Shown one piece after another: positions 8,055-16,520 of a stretch of 64,000 nucleotides of DNA. The stretch comes from Aeromicrobium phragmitis (GTDB lineage: Bacteria; Actinomycetota; Actinomycetes; Propionibacteriales; Nocardioidaceae): NCBI RefSeq assembly GCF_003674095.1, contig NZ_RDBF01000003.1, forward strand, positions 291,263-355,262. The letters are read 5' to 3'. Both the position numbers and the translations under genes were made by a program. The notes beneath the pieces are model-generated. The model did not search any database and was not told the DNA's origin. It saw only the letters and a program-made list of their open reading frames with translations. Numbering within the stretch: the stretch's first letter is position 1; every line of letters begins with the position of its first letter.

Positions 8055-10637
8055 ATGGCGAATGGACTGACTCTTGTGTGCCCGGTGCGTGGTCGGCTCA
8101 AGGTCACAGGGCGGAGCGCAGACGGTCTCACTCCGTCGGAGGAGAGGTTCCGGGTAGAGGCCATCAAGTACTTGGTGGATAGGGGCTACCCCAGGGAGAA
8201 CTTCATCGTTGAACCGGTGATCAAGAAGTTCGGGAACAACGGACGGAACAGCTTCCGCGCCGACTTCATCGTGCTCGACACGGATGCTTCCGCCGTGAGC
8301 CGTGACGTGGATGATCGCCTTGCGCATGCAGTGCTGTTGGCTGAGGTGAAGCGGGACAACGCCTCCGCCACGAAGGCGAAGCAGTACCAGGTGCGTCCCT
8401 TGCTTGGCTTCGCGCCGAAAGACACCTGCGTCGCTCTATACTGGGACAACGTCGAGCAGCGGGTCTTCTGGCAGAGGACAGTTGACGGTGCGCGGGTGAC
8501 GATGGAAGGCCCGCTTGCGAGCTTGTCGCCGTTCGGTCATGCGCCGGGGGTCCGCGCCCTCACCCTGGGCGCGCTCCGCAGCGACGCGAGCCTCAAGGAG
8601 ATCTTCGATCGGATCGAGGATGTGCTGCACTCGGCTTCCATCGGCCCTAGTAAGCGGTTCGGTGTCATGCTGCAACTCCTTCTCGCGAAACTTCACGATG
8701 AGCACGACCATGTAGTCAACGCCAGCGAGCCGTTGGCCATTCAGGACTTCAAAGCGCTTGGCGTATCAGCCGAGCATGCAAGGGGAGCATTCAGCCGTGT
8801 GCTCTCCGAAGCGGCCAAGTACTACGAACGCCATCTGCCCCAGCCAGTACCGAAGACCCTTAACCTTCCCGACGATTCATTCCTCGAAGTGATGTCGATC
8901 TTGGCGCCGCACCGTATTACGACGATGAAACACAGCGTCATCCAAGAGTTCTATATGCACTTTGCAAAGGGGCTTTACAAGTGGGACTTGGCGCAGTATT
9001 TCACGCCGCCCGCCCTTACCGAGTTCATTATCGACGTGATCAATCCGCAGTGGAACGAAGATGTACGCGATCCCGCGTGCGGCAGTGCGGACTTCCTAAC
9101 GGCGGCGTTCCGACGTGGACAAAACTACCCCGACTATGCCAGTCGTGTCTGGGGTGCCGACGTCTCTGAGGAGGCAGTCCAGGTCGCCGTTCTCAACATG
9201 GTCCTGAACGGTGACGGGAAGTCCAATATTAAGCGAGAAGACTCGCTGATGACTATAGGGTCAAACAAGGACAAGTGGGACGTCGTGGTCTGTAATCCGC
9301 CGTTTGGCATCCGTATCCTAGAGAGGCGCGTCGAGGTCCTGAAGAAGTTCGAGCTTGGGCGCGAACAGAACCGCGTCGGCGATGATTGGCGCGCGACGAA
9401 GGTTCCCCTTGAGCGCCAGGAAACCGGAATCCTGTTCGCGGAACTCTGCATCAAGCTCGCGCGGCCCGGTACTGGACGTGTGGCGCTTATTGTTCCAAAC
9501 GGTTACCTGGGAAATAGGTCACCCAAGTACGTGCAGGCGAGAAACTGGCTGCTCCGGCATGCAAGGGTTGCGGCGATCATTGCGCTTCCGCGCTTTACCT
9601 TCAAGGGTTCCGGAGCCGATGTCTCCGCCTCGGTCGTGTTCCTGGAGAAGCGTGAAACTCCGCTTGCGCACGTCGCGGACGCTGAGTCATATGAGATCGC
9701 AGTGGAAGTGATCGACAAGGTAGGGTGGAACACCGGTGACAAGAAGGGGCTTCCGATCTACCGTAGAGACCCCGAGGACGGGACATTCATTCTCGACGAG
9801 AACTCGGACCCCGTTCTCGACAGTGATTTCGGCGCCGCTTTGGCGAGCATTCGAGGTTCGAATGCTGCGGTAGATTTCCCCTGGCTCGCTAAGGGGGTGG
9901 GGAATGTAGCCAGCGATAATGAGGGCTGGACGATCAGCTCGGACATCGTTATCAAAGACCAATACCTCACGCTGGATCCGAAGCGTTACTCTCGGAAGTT
10001 CCAGTCCGTACGCTCGGCCATTGAGGCAGTCCCTCACTTTAGGTTCCGCGACGTTTTCGAGGTCGTTCCAGAGCCTAGGGGCGAGGATGGAAAGCCCCTC
10101 AAGGTAGATCCGAGCAAGATCTATCAGTACGTCGAACTTCAGAACGTGGAGGCTGGTGTTTATCGCGCCGAGCCCGTCAGGGGCTGGGAGCTCCCCGCGC
10201 GTGCTAGGCATGAAGCGCAACCGGGCGATTTTTTTGTCGGCGGTCTTTGGTCCAGCGTGCGCAAGTGGATGATGGTCGGTCGCCACAACACCGATATCCG
10301 AGTCACAAACGGTATGCATCGACTCCGCCTGAAGCCGGAGTGTGAGGATCGCAGGATCGACGTTGTCGCTGCCTTGTGTTCTGAGGCGTATCGGGTGCAG
10401 ATGCGTGGTCTGTCCCGAGGCAGTGACGGCCTCGCTGAGATCAACGCCGAAGACTTGCTGGACGTCGTAGCGCCGATTATCGCTGATCTAGAAACGCGGA
10501 GGGAGCTGTCGCCGTTTGTTGATCAGCTCATGCAGGGTCGAACGAGCGTCGAAGCCGCGGTCGGCGCCCTGGCCGCGGCAGACCGGCTTCCCACGCCGTC
10601 GATCGCACAGCGCGCGAATCACGTCATGGTGGTGTAG
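8055..10637 (+). CDS. Single-chain restriction-modification enzyme (nuclease + N6-adenine methyltransferase + specificity domain, Type IIG-like)
   Basis: 860 residues with three parts. Residues about 25-125 resemble the HsdR N-terminal nuclease domain (RADFIVLD, then AEVKR: D70, E97, K99 as PD-(D/E)XK candidates). Residues about 285-560 are a Type I HsdM-like methyltransferase: AQYFTPPALTEF, SAM motif I DPACGSADFL (339-348) and catalytic NPPF (414-417), followed by typical VPNGYL. Residues about 650-850 resemble a target-recognition/HsdS-type domain. There is no helicase. The layout fits Type IIG/IIL enzymes that cut and methylate with one protein. Codon use is less GC-biased than the flanking core genes, which supports transfer. 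It heads the defence-like island. Confidence 0.85.
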   Translation: MANGLTLVCPVRGRLKVTGRSADGLTPSEERFRVEAIKYLVDRGYPRENFIVEPVIKKFGNNGRNSFRADFIVLDTDASAVSRDVDDRLAHAVLLAEVKRDNASATKAKQYQVRPLLGFAPKDTCVALYWDNVEQRVFWQRTVDGARVTMEGPLASLSPFGHAPGVRALTLGALRSDASLKEIFDRIEDVLHSASIGPSKRFGVMLQLLLAKLHDEHDHVVNASEPLAIQDFKALGVSAEHARGAFSRVLSEAAKYYERHLPQPVPKTLNLPDDSFLEVMSILAPHRITTMKHSVIQEFYMHFAKGLYKWDLAQYFTPPALTEFIIDVINPQWNEDVRDPACGSADFLTAAFRRGQNYPDYASRVWGADVSEEAVQVAVLNMVLNGDGKSNIKREDSLMTIGSNKDKWDVVVCNPPFGIRILERRVEVLKKFELGREQNRVGDDWRATKVPLERQETGILFAELCIKLARPGTGRVALIVPNGYLGNRSPKYVQARNWLLRHARVAAIIALPRFTFKGSGADVSASVVFLEKRETPLAHVADAESYEIAVEVIDKVGWNTGDKKGLPIYRRDPEDGTFILDENSDPVLDSDFGAALASIRGSNAAVDFPWLAKGVGNVASDNEGWTISSDIVIKDQYLTLDPKRYSRKFQSVRSAIEAVPHFRFRDVFEVVPEPRGEDGKPLKVDPSKIYQYVELQNVEAGVYRAEPVRGWELPARARHEAQPGDFFVGGLWSSVRKWMMVGRHNTDIRVTNGMHRLRLKPECEDRRIDVVAALCSEAYRVQMRGLSRGSDGLAEINAEDLLDVVAPIIADLETRRELSPFVDQLMQGRTSVEAAVGALAAADRLPTPSIAQRANHVMVV

Positions 10638-11010
10638 TGAGCCGGCCGCACCCGCGGCAAGCAGCTGCGCCTACGCTCGGCGTGTGACAGGGAACGGTCT
10701 CGCCGGGGCATGCGGCGGTGGCGGACGTCGCATTTCGACTGGTTGGTGACTTCACTCAGGTGCAGACGGGCTCGAAGCCCTCGCTCATGCTGGGACACGC
10801 CGCCCTCGATCAACAGCTACGCGTCGTTCGTGACCTTATCCGCCGCGTGGTCGTCCAGCCCGCTGAGCGGCGAAGCCGCGCGTTTCACTTCGCTCGGGTC
10901 AGACAGCCCGAGTGGACGCTCTTACGGCAAGGGGCGGGTGTCAACGGACACACGTTCCCTTGACGGCGACTAGACCGAATCGTGTCCGTTAGTCATGATC
11001 TGATGGAACT
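10638..11010. other. 373-base spacer with an inverted repeat before the AbiTii-like gene
   Basis: No gene is firmly supported. A GTG-started frame at 10718-10963 (81 codons) is open but has no ribosome-binding site and no recognisable similarity. Near the downstream gene, AACGGACAC (10943-10951) is repeated inverted as GTGTCCGTT (10982-10990), 20 bases before the next start codon; this could be an operator or a terminator-like stem. Confidence 0.4.
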
Positions 11011-11946
11011 ATGGACAGACAGGCCGAAGCGCTGCGGCTCGCTGAAGCGTTGCTAGAAGATATCGAACTCCAGCGCTTGAAAGCCTCGGAGATCGTGCTC
11101 AAGGCCAGCAGACTGGCGCGGCTTGTCGGCCATGACGACCTACAGGAGTTCCTTTCGCTAGAGCGCGAAGGCTACGCCGTCAGGCAGCCCGCCAAGTGGA
11201 TCAGCAAAGCCGGCCGATGGGTCAACGACGATCGCGAAAAGTACATCCCGATCCCGCTCGTTAGAGTTGAAGCGATGCGTGAAGGCGCCCGCCAGGCGAT
11301 GGAGGCACTGCGAGGCGGCGGTAACTTTTCGGGAGACAACGCGTTGATAGCCAGCCGCAATCATGACGAGAGGATCACTTCCAACGCTGACGTCTATGGC
11401 CGACTTGACGCCATCTGCGGCCAGGTAGTGGCAACGACCTACGACATGGTGGCGGACGTGTACCACGAACTCCTGTTCAGCGAGCTGCAAGCAACGCTGT
11501 TTGCCCAAGCCCAGGCCGACGTGGACGGCACGCTCGCAGAGGCGGGTGGCTCAGCGCTCGACAAGATTGAGAAGGTCTCAGCACGATTGCGCGACGGTGA
11601 TCCCGAATCGGTGAGCCAGGCGCTGACGACCTGTCGACGCCTCATCGACGCGGTGGCGGACCATGTGTTTCCGGCTGTCGCCGAGTCCTACGAGGCTGGC
11701 GGGCACTCGCTTGAGGTCGGGCAGCAGCAGGTCCTCAATCGGTTGCAGGCGCACGTGCACTCGACGGGTGCCTCGCATGGACGACGTGACCGCATCCGCA
11801 GGGCTTTGAAGGACCTGTATTCACGCTGCTCGGCGGGCACACATTCCGAGGTTTCCGTTCAGGAGGCCCGCTTCGTGTTCCTTCAGACTTACGTGCTGTT
11901 GGGTGAAGTGCTCACGTTGGCAGGTGACGCACGAGAGAACGAGTAG
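11011..11946 (+). CDS. AbiTii-domain protein with C-terminal HEPN-like region, putative abortive-infection factor
   Basis: 311 residues, no signal peptide or membrane segment. Residues about 8-60 (AEALLEDIELQRLKASEIVLKASRLA...EFLSLEREGY) match the pattern of AbiTii, a small domain found at the N terminus of abortive-infection proteins. The C-terminal helical part (about 255-305) contains R272-CSAGT-H278, an Rx5H motif of the sort used by HEPN RNases, in the setting 'LYSRCSAGTHSEVS' that resembles HEPN-like immunity proteins. The activity is inferred from motifs and context beside an R-M enzyme; no catalytic assay can be read from sequence. Confidence 0.6.
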   Translation: MDRQAEALRLAEALLEDIELQRLKASEIVLKASRLARLVGHDDLQEFLSLEREGYAVRQPAKWISKAGRWVNDDREKYIPIPLVRVEAMREGARQAMEALRGGGNFSGDNALIASRNHDERITSNADVYGRLDAICGQVVATTYDMVADVYHELLFSELQATLFAQAQADVDGTLAEAGGSALDKIEKVSARLRDGDPESVSQALTTCRRLIDAVADHVFPAVAESYEAGGHSLEVGQQQVLNRLQAHVHSTGASHGRRDRIRRALKDLYSRCSAGTHSEVSVQEARFVFLQTYVLLGEVLTLAGDARENE

Positions 11947-12330
11947 TTTTAGAGCGAGCGAGGGTCAGGAATGCACTGCACCATTTCCCCGGGTGGCGCT
12001 CGGTCCAGGAGGCGCGGCGAGTGGGCCGCTTCCGCCTGCACACCATGCCGAAATCGAACCTTCGTGTAGACGCACGGCAAGCGCTAGGCCAGGCATAGCG
12101 AGTGCTCCGGCTAGGGGCTGCCGGGCGGAGGCGGAGACCTGGCGAGCGAAAACTATGGTGCATAGGCTGACTCGGCGGTTGGCGCGGAGACTCTGCCGCC
12201 GCCTACGCCGCTAATAGGTCGGCGGACGCCGAGCATGCGCATGGCGGCGGGGGAAATGCTGTCCAAATTGCAACACGACTCAGCCTGGAAGTAGACGCGC
12301 ATCGTCCCCGGCGCTGGAACACTGACTAGT
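11947..12330. other. 384-base intergenic region, no gene seen
   Basis: Several short frames exist on both strands but none has a good start, ribosome-binding site or family resemblance. The minus strand near 12050-12060 shows a GGTTCGATTTC string that recalls a tRNA T-loop but lacks pairing arms. The stretch probably contains the promoter for the following gene. Confidence 0.4.
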
Positions 12331-13137
12331 GTGGAAATCGCGAAGTTGATTCTGGAATACGTCGATACCCTCGCGTGGCCGGTCGTTCTTGGTGGTGTCG
12401 TCCTGCTCTTTCGGAAGCAGATAGCCTCAAAAATCGACACTCTCCGCGAGGTGACGACCCCGGTCGGATCGGGCAGGTTCGATAGCGAGGCAGCCCAAGC
12501 CGAGCAGGCTGCAGGAGAAGCCGCCGAGCGTACTTCCGAGAAGGTGGCTGGCGAGGACAAGGAGCACCCCCTCGGCGAAGCAACCTCGAACATGCCCACG
12601 CCTGACAAACCGGGCCTCCCTAAAGAGAGGCCTATCCCCGTCGACCCCGAGTCGAACGCGGTTGATGCGGAACTGAGCCGACTAGCGCTTCGGAATGCTC
12701 TAAGTTCAGCGATAAGCACCTTGCTCGCGGATCCAGATTTCGACGCTGCGGAGTCGGTCGTGAGTGCGTCTCCACAGTCCGCTGTGATCGTCGCGTTCAA
12801 GGAGTTGGAGTCCGTTGCTGTAGCCGCCTGGACTATTGACAACATGGAACCACCACTGCGGTCCCGGAACATGATGCTGCGTTCGGTCATGAAAGTCGGG
12901 GCGCTCTCCGAGTTTGCGGGCGTGACGCAAGACTTGATCCGGTTGCGGAACGACGTGGTCCATACGAAGGATGTCGATGTGACCCCAGCGGGTGCTCTCG
13001 ACTACATTACTGCGTGTCAGCAGGTTGTGGCGGCCATCCGGAATTGGGCACTGTCCAAAGCGCGCCACCCCTCTAGGTCGGCGATGCTGTCTGAGTTCTT
13101 CAAGGCACTTGACCAGACCAAGGACGGTGACAGTTAA
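12331..13137 (+). CDS. Membrane-anchored HEPN-like protein
   Basis: 268 residues from a GTG start. One N-terminal transmembrane helix at about 12-27 (TLAWPVVLGGVVLLFRKQ) is followed by a basic stop-transfer RK and a charged, Pro/Glu-rich linker (about 45-110). The C-terminal helical domain (about 112-245) contains DLIRLRNDVVH: R206-NDVV-H211 is a textbook Rx4H HEPN motif, preceded by a helix with LxxLRN as in DUF4145/HEPN proteins. Predicted topology places the HEPN domain in the cytoplasm. The role is unknown; a membrane-tethered RNase or effector is an inference from the motif and the neighbours. Confidence 0.6.
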   Translation: MEIAKLILEYVDTLAWPVVLGGVVLLFRKQIASKIDTLREVTTPVGSGRFDSEAAQAEQAAGEAAERTSEKVAGEDKEHPLGEATSNMPTPDKPGLPKERPIPVDPESNAVDAELSRLALRNALSSAISTLLADPDFDAAESVVSASPQSAVIVAFKELESVAVAAWTIDNMEPPLRSRNMMLRSVMKVGALSEFAGVTQDLIRLRNDVVHTKDVDVTPAGALDYITACQQVVAAIRNWALSKARHPSRSAMLSEFFKALDQTKDGDS

Positions 13138-13220
13138 GGGACTTCGTCGGAAGGCTGAGGTCGAATGGCGGGTGTCACCGGTGTCGTTCGACGAGTTCTG
13201 ATTCGAGTGCTTGAACATGT

Positions 13221-13817
13221 TCACTCGCCTCCTTTCGCTGAACGTCTGATAGCGTCCGCGAGTGCGCGATAGCTAACGGGCTCACCGGCGAGCATAGAGA
13301 GTGTTGACAGCCTGATCGTTTTGAAACCGAGCACCGCCAGACTGTCGCGGGGAACGACGTAGAACTCCCACTGGGCGATGTCAAGCGGGTCATAGGTCTC
13401 ATGAGTGGTTGCGGTCTGGATCGCAAAGACATAAACGTCGGAATTGTAGGTCGCCTCGTCCGCGTAGCCAGTGCGCGGATTCCATGGCCGCGCTTTTAAG
13501 CCGCGGAAGGTGATTGCGGTCGGTCGGCGCTGTTCCCACACTTGCAGGTACGCGGACGATTTGACCTCGATCGTAGTGCCGTCCGGCGCGAGGACATCAT
13601 ACGCGTCCCATTCGACGCGGGGACCAGACGCGCCGACCGCTCGTGCAACCAGGAACTCCGCGAGATAGCCACGAAGATTGTTCACCCGCAGGTCCGACAT
13701 CGCGAAGCGCCAGAAGTCGAGGACGTTTGCGTCTAGACCGGTGAAGCGCTCTGAACCGAAGAGCGATTCAGCGGGCGGTGCGGTCTTCCATTCTTTATCG
13801 ATGGGCATGCCTCGCAT
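13221..13817 (-). CDS. PD-(D/E)XK nuclease-like protein
   Basis: 198 residues from the ATG at 13817 (another ATG at 13808). The core YLAEFLVARAVG...VEWDAYDVLAPDGTTIEVKSSAY shows E54, D74 and E84-V-K86, the order and spacing of a PD-(D/E)XK active site, with a hydrophobic strand before the ExK pair. The C-terminal half is alpha/beta without a recognised domain; the TYNSDVYVFAIQT segment suggests continuation of the nuclease fold. It could be an orphan restriction endonuclease or an effector nuclease. It stands opposite in strand to the HEPN-like gene and ends 83 bases from it. Confidence 0.6.
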   Translation of the reverse strand: MRGMPIDKEWKTAPPAESLFGSERFTGLDANVLDFWRFAMSDLRVNNLRGYLAEFLVARAVGASGPRVEWDAYDVLAPDGTTIEVKSSAYLQVWEQRRPTAITFRGLKARPWNPRTGYADEATYNSDVYVFAIQTATTHETYDPLDIAQWEFYVVPRDSLAVLGFKTIRLSTLSMLAGEPVSYRALADAIRRSAKGGE

Positions 13818-14020
13818 CCTGCCATCCTCGGCGTAGGGTAAGTAAGCCTGCGACAGCGTGGGACCTTCTTCGCTTGCCGTCAACGTCCGCAATGAGAACG
13901 GTGGTGCCTCCGTTGCCCTCTGTGTTGCGCGTACGGGAGACCAACGCTCCTAATGCCTCGCGGACGGGACATTACTTCGAAGGCCGGAAGTTCTCAGCGC
14001 GAGGATCGTTGCCAGGAATG

Positions 14021-14056
14021 AGTGAGGCCCGCCGAGGGGACGGGGCGGGCCTCACT
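14021..14056. terminator. 13-bp perfect hairpin downstream of the S1 protease gene
   Basis: AGTGAGGCCCGCC (14021-14033) pairs perfectly with GGCGGGCCTCACT (14044-14056) around a 10-base loop. It lies 19 bases past the stop of the minus-strand protease gene, the right place for its terminator. There is no T tract after the stem in either direction, which is common in high-GC actinobacteria. Confidence 0.65.
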
Positions 14057-14074
14057 GTTCGTGCGACGGATGGC

Positions 14075-15406
14075 TCAAGGGACGTACAGCACACCCCAGT
14101 CAGGGTTCCCCAGGAGGAAGTTCGACATGGGGGAGTAGAGGACGAGCCTGCTGCAAGCTCGGTCGCCAAGCCCATTGCAGGTGTCCCATGCGCCGTTGTG
14201 AGGTTGGATCGCGCTGATGACGCCGGAAGCGAGGGAGTTGCCGCCGCTGTTGATCAGTGCCGGGCCGCCGGAGTCACCTTGGCCGGCTGCCGCGAGGCCT
14301 TGGGAGTGGCGGGTGAGGATGAGATTGTCGTAGGTCTGAATCCCTTGCCCGGGCACTTCCACGGTCAGTCCGTTCACGATTCCTTCGACCGTGTTGCCGC
14401 AGATGGTGCCGGTGAAGGCGCCGGAATAGCAGACGTTCGAGGTGGTGTACGGCACGGATTGGAGGCCACGGATAGGGGCGACCAGCGCCGAGTTGAACGG
14501 GCCGACATACACGTAGGGGGCCCAGGTGGTGGCTGGGTAGAGCCGGGAGATGTCACTGTTGTTGCGGCTCGTGTGAACCATCGAACCGATCGGGACGTTC
14601 TGGTTCTGGCCGGCGTAGTACGGGGTGCCGTGCGGTGCGCAGTGATGTGCGGTCGCGATGGAACGAAGGGTCGACGGTTGACCGATAGGGATACCGGTCG
14701 TGCAGCCGTAGTTGACCCGGTTCATGTAGGCGCCGCCGAGGTGGGGTTCCTCGTAGTCCGCGAACCGGTGGGAGCCAACGGCCGCGATCGGCTTGGATTC
14801 GAGACGCACGGTCGCTTCGAACCCCTGAACGGTCGTCTCGAAGTCTTCGAGATTCTGGGTGCCGCGAGCGAGCGCGTTCTCGTCGGGTTCGGCGTAGACG
14901 ATCAGGCCGTCGTGTTCGAGGTTGGGGCCGGAACCCCAAATGGTCGCATTTCCGACCTTGGTTCCGGAGAGTTGATGCGCGATATCGGTGAACTCTTGCT
15001 TGGAGTGCTTCGCGTGTCGGATCACCACGCGTTCGTCGAGGGCTTGGATCTCGTCGATCTTGTCTTGGGCCGCGTAGGGGGAGACGATCACCTCGACCGT
15101 GTTGGTATCGCGGTCGTAGTCCACGAAACTGATGGTTTCGTGATTCCACCCCCAGTGGATGCTCTCGGTAAGGGTGAGAACGTCGTCGGGGATCTTGTTG
15201 TCGGCCTCTGCTGGCAGGGAACCGAGTTTGTTGTCCCCGAGGTCGTCGATCGGTTCGGCCGCGAGGAGGCCGTTGCGGATCTCGCTTTTCGGGTCGCCCG
15301 TTTGGGGTGTTTCGCCCCGGTTGGGGTCAGCTGTAGCCGCGAAGGGGACGGCTACGACGAGTAGCGCAGCGCATAAGAGCGCTTTGAAGCGTGAGGGCAG
15401 TCTCAT
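14075..15406 (-). CDS. Secreted S1-family serine protease with propeptide (streptogrisin-like)
   Basis: 443 residues. Signal peptide 1-26 (LLVVAVPFAATA), propeptide about 27-215, mature chymotrypsin-fold domain about 216-443. The catalytic triad is H255 (ATAHHC), D285 (NNSDIS) and S379 (GQGDSGGP). Cysteine pairs C235/C256 and C326/C336 are consistent with disulfides. Exported, and probably released by autocatalytic cleavage of the propeptide near 214. The start ATG lies in a context shared with the truncated paralogue at 6710-7348. Substrate unknown; it likely degrades extracellular protein. Confidence 0.85.
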   Translation of the reverse strand: MRLPSRFKALLCAALLVVAVPFAATADPNRGETPQTGDPKSEIRNGLLAAEPIDDLGDNKLGSLPAEADNKIPDDVLTLTESIHWGWNHETISFVDYDRDTNTVEVIVSPYAAQDKIDEIQALDERVVIRHAKHSKQEFTDIAHQLSGTKVGNATIWGSGPNLEHDGLIVYAEPDENALARGTQNLEDFETTVQGFEATVRLESKPIAAVGSHRFADYEEPHLGGAYMNRVNYGCTTGIPIGQPSTLRSIATAHHCAPHGTPYYAGQNQNVPIGSMVHTSRNNSDISRLYPATTWAPYVYVGPFNSALVAPIRGLQSVPYTTSNVCYSGAFTGTICGNTVEGIVNGLTVEVPGQGIQTYDNLILTRHSQGLAAAGQGDSGGPALINSGGNSLASGVISAIQPHNGAWDTCNGLGDRACSRLVLYSPMSNFLLGNPDWGVLYVP

Positions 15407-15703
15407 GCTTCTGTAGTAAATCAGAAAGACGGACGGCTGCGCTCCGTTTCGGGCAAAGCTCCTCAGTAACTTCCCTGTGCCGACAGCGAATCGGAGGGCC
15501 GAGTCTCGCAGTGCACGTGCAGGGACGCCGTGGAGCGCCGGACCTGGTCACGCCTGCCGCCGCGGGGCCCTCAGTCGGGAGTGATGACGCCGGGCACATT
15601 GGGCTAAAAGCCAGATGAGAATCCCTCGAAGTGGACATTGATCGTCCGCATACGACTAAGCTGCGAAGGGGGAACATTCAGTCCGTTTGCCTTGAGGTAG
15701 TGA

Positions 15704-15931
15704 GTGTCGGGGGTCGACAGCGACGTGCCGATCGACCCTGTCGAAGCACAGCGCCTCGCCGCAGCCGCACTTCCCGCGGACACCGCGCTACAGCTGCGCG
15801 TGAACGACGGCACGGTGTACGTGCGCCTCGAGCGCACCTACGCCCTGCCCATCACGCCGCCCGGGTGGCGCGACAGCGCACGGATCGCGGCCGAGTCGAC
15901 CGCGCAACTGCGAGTGGCCCAGGGGCCCTAA
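15704..15931 (+). pseudogene. TadE-like C-terminal remnant (small 75-codon frame)
   Basis: From a GTG at 15704 a 75-residue frame reads VDPVEAQRLAAAALPADTA..., then alternating strands (LQLRVNDGTVYVRLERTYALPI) and a final IAAESTAQLRVAQG. This resembles the C-terminal beta-rich part of TadE-like pseudopilins, which end in a similar '...tasstArvrv' strand, but the N-terminal membrane helix expected in TadE is missing. It may be a fragment of the same lost tad-like locus as the CpaF remnant at 7.5 kb. A genuine small gene cannot be excluded. The 297 bases before it hold nothing recognisable. Confidence 0.4.
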
Positions 15932-15934
15932 GTC

Positions 15935-16336
15935 TTAGCCGATGCTGGCGAGGAGTTCGGAGCACGCCTGCTCGCACTCGTGGCAGGCTTCCGCGCAGAT
16001 CCGGCAGTGCTCGTGGTGAGTGGAGTGCTGTTCACATTCCTCGCCGCAGGTCTTGCACGCCTGGATGCAGGCCTGCAGCTGAGCTTTGGTGATGTCGGCG
16101 TCGTAGCTGGTGTGGCGCGAGAGTACGCGCGCGGTGGTGGCGCAGATGTCCGCACAGTCGAGGTCGGTGCGGATGCAATGACGCAGCTCGGCCACCATCT
16201 CCTCGCTCAGGCACGCGTCTGCGCACGCGGTACACGCCTGGCTGCAGGCGACGAGGGCATTCACGGCGCGGGCGAGCAGGTCCCGGTCGAGTCCGATGTC
16301 GTTCGGATAGGCGTTGATCATCTCGGCGGTCTTCAT
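15935..16336 (-). CDS. Four-helix-bundle copper-storage protein (DUF326/Csp-like)
   Basis: 133 residues with 16 cysteines arranged on helices as CxxxCxxC-type repeats (ACSQACTACADAC; ACIQACKTCGEEC; HCRICAEACHECEQAC) plus a His-rich HSTHHEH. This is the pattern of Csp copper-storage proteins, whose helical bundle is lined with cysteines that bind many Cu(I) ions. No signal peptide, so it is probably a cytosolic Csp3-type protein. It ends four bases from the TadE-like remnant. Confidence 0.85.
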   Translation of the reverse strand: MKTAEMINAYPNDIGLDRDLLARAVNALVACSQACTACADACLSEEMVAELRHCIRTDLDCADICATTARVLSRHTSYDADITKAQLQACIQACKTCGEECEQHSTHHEHCRICAEACHECEQACSELLASIG

Positions 16337-16520
16337 CAGCTTCTCCTTCTCACAGGTGTGTTTCCGACGCTAAGAGCGCCGGCCGGTGAGCGCATCTGGG
16401 GGGAGAATCGCGGTCACGTGGTGGCTGCGGATCTCCCCTGAGGTGTCGGAATACCTACGGAACCTGGTAATCCGCGGCTGCGGGGGGAGGGGGCTCGGGT
16501 TGGGGCGATAACCTTCGAGG

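Noticed and set aside
10718..10963. 81-codon frame between the R-M and AbiTii-like genes
   Set aside because: No ribosome-binding site, no recognisable family and a competing frame of similar length; listed only as part of the spacer.
12040..12070. tRNA-like GGTTCGATTTC on the minus strand in the island
   Set aside because: No matching T-stem, acceptor stem or anticodon arm could be found, so it is neither a tRNA nor a clear attachment-site remnant.
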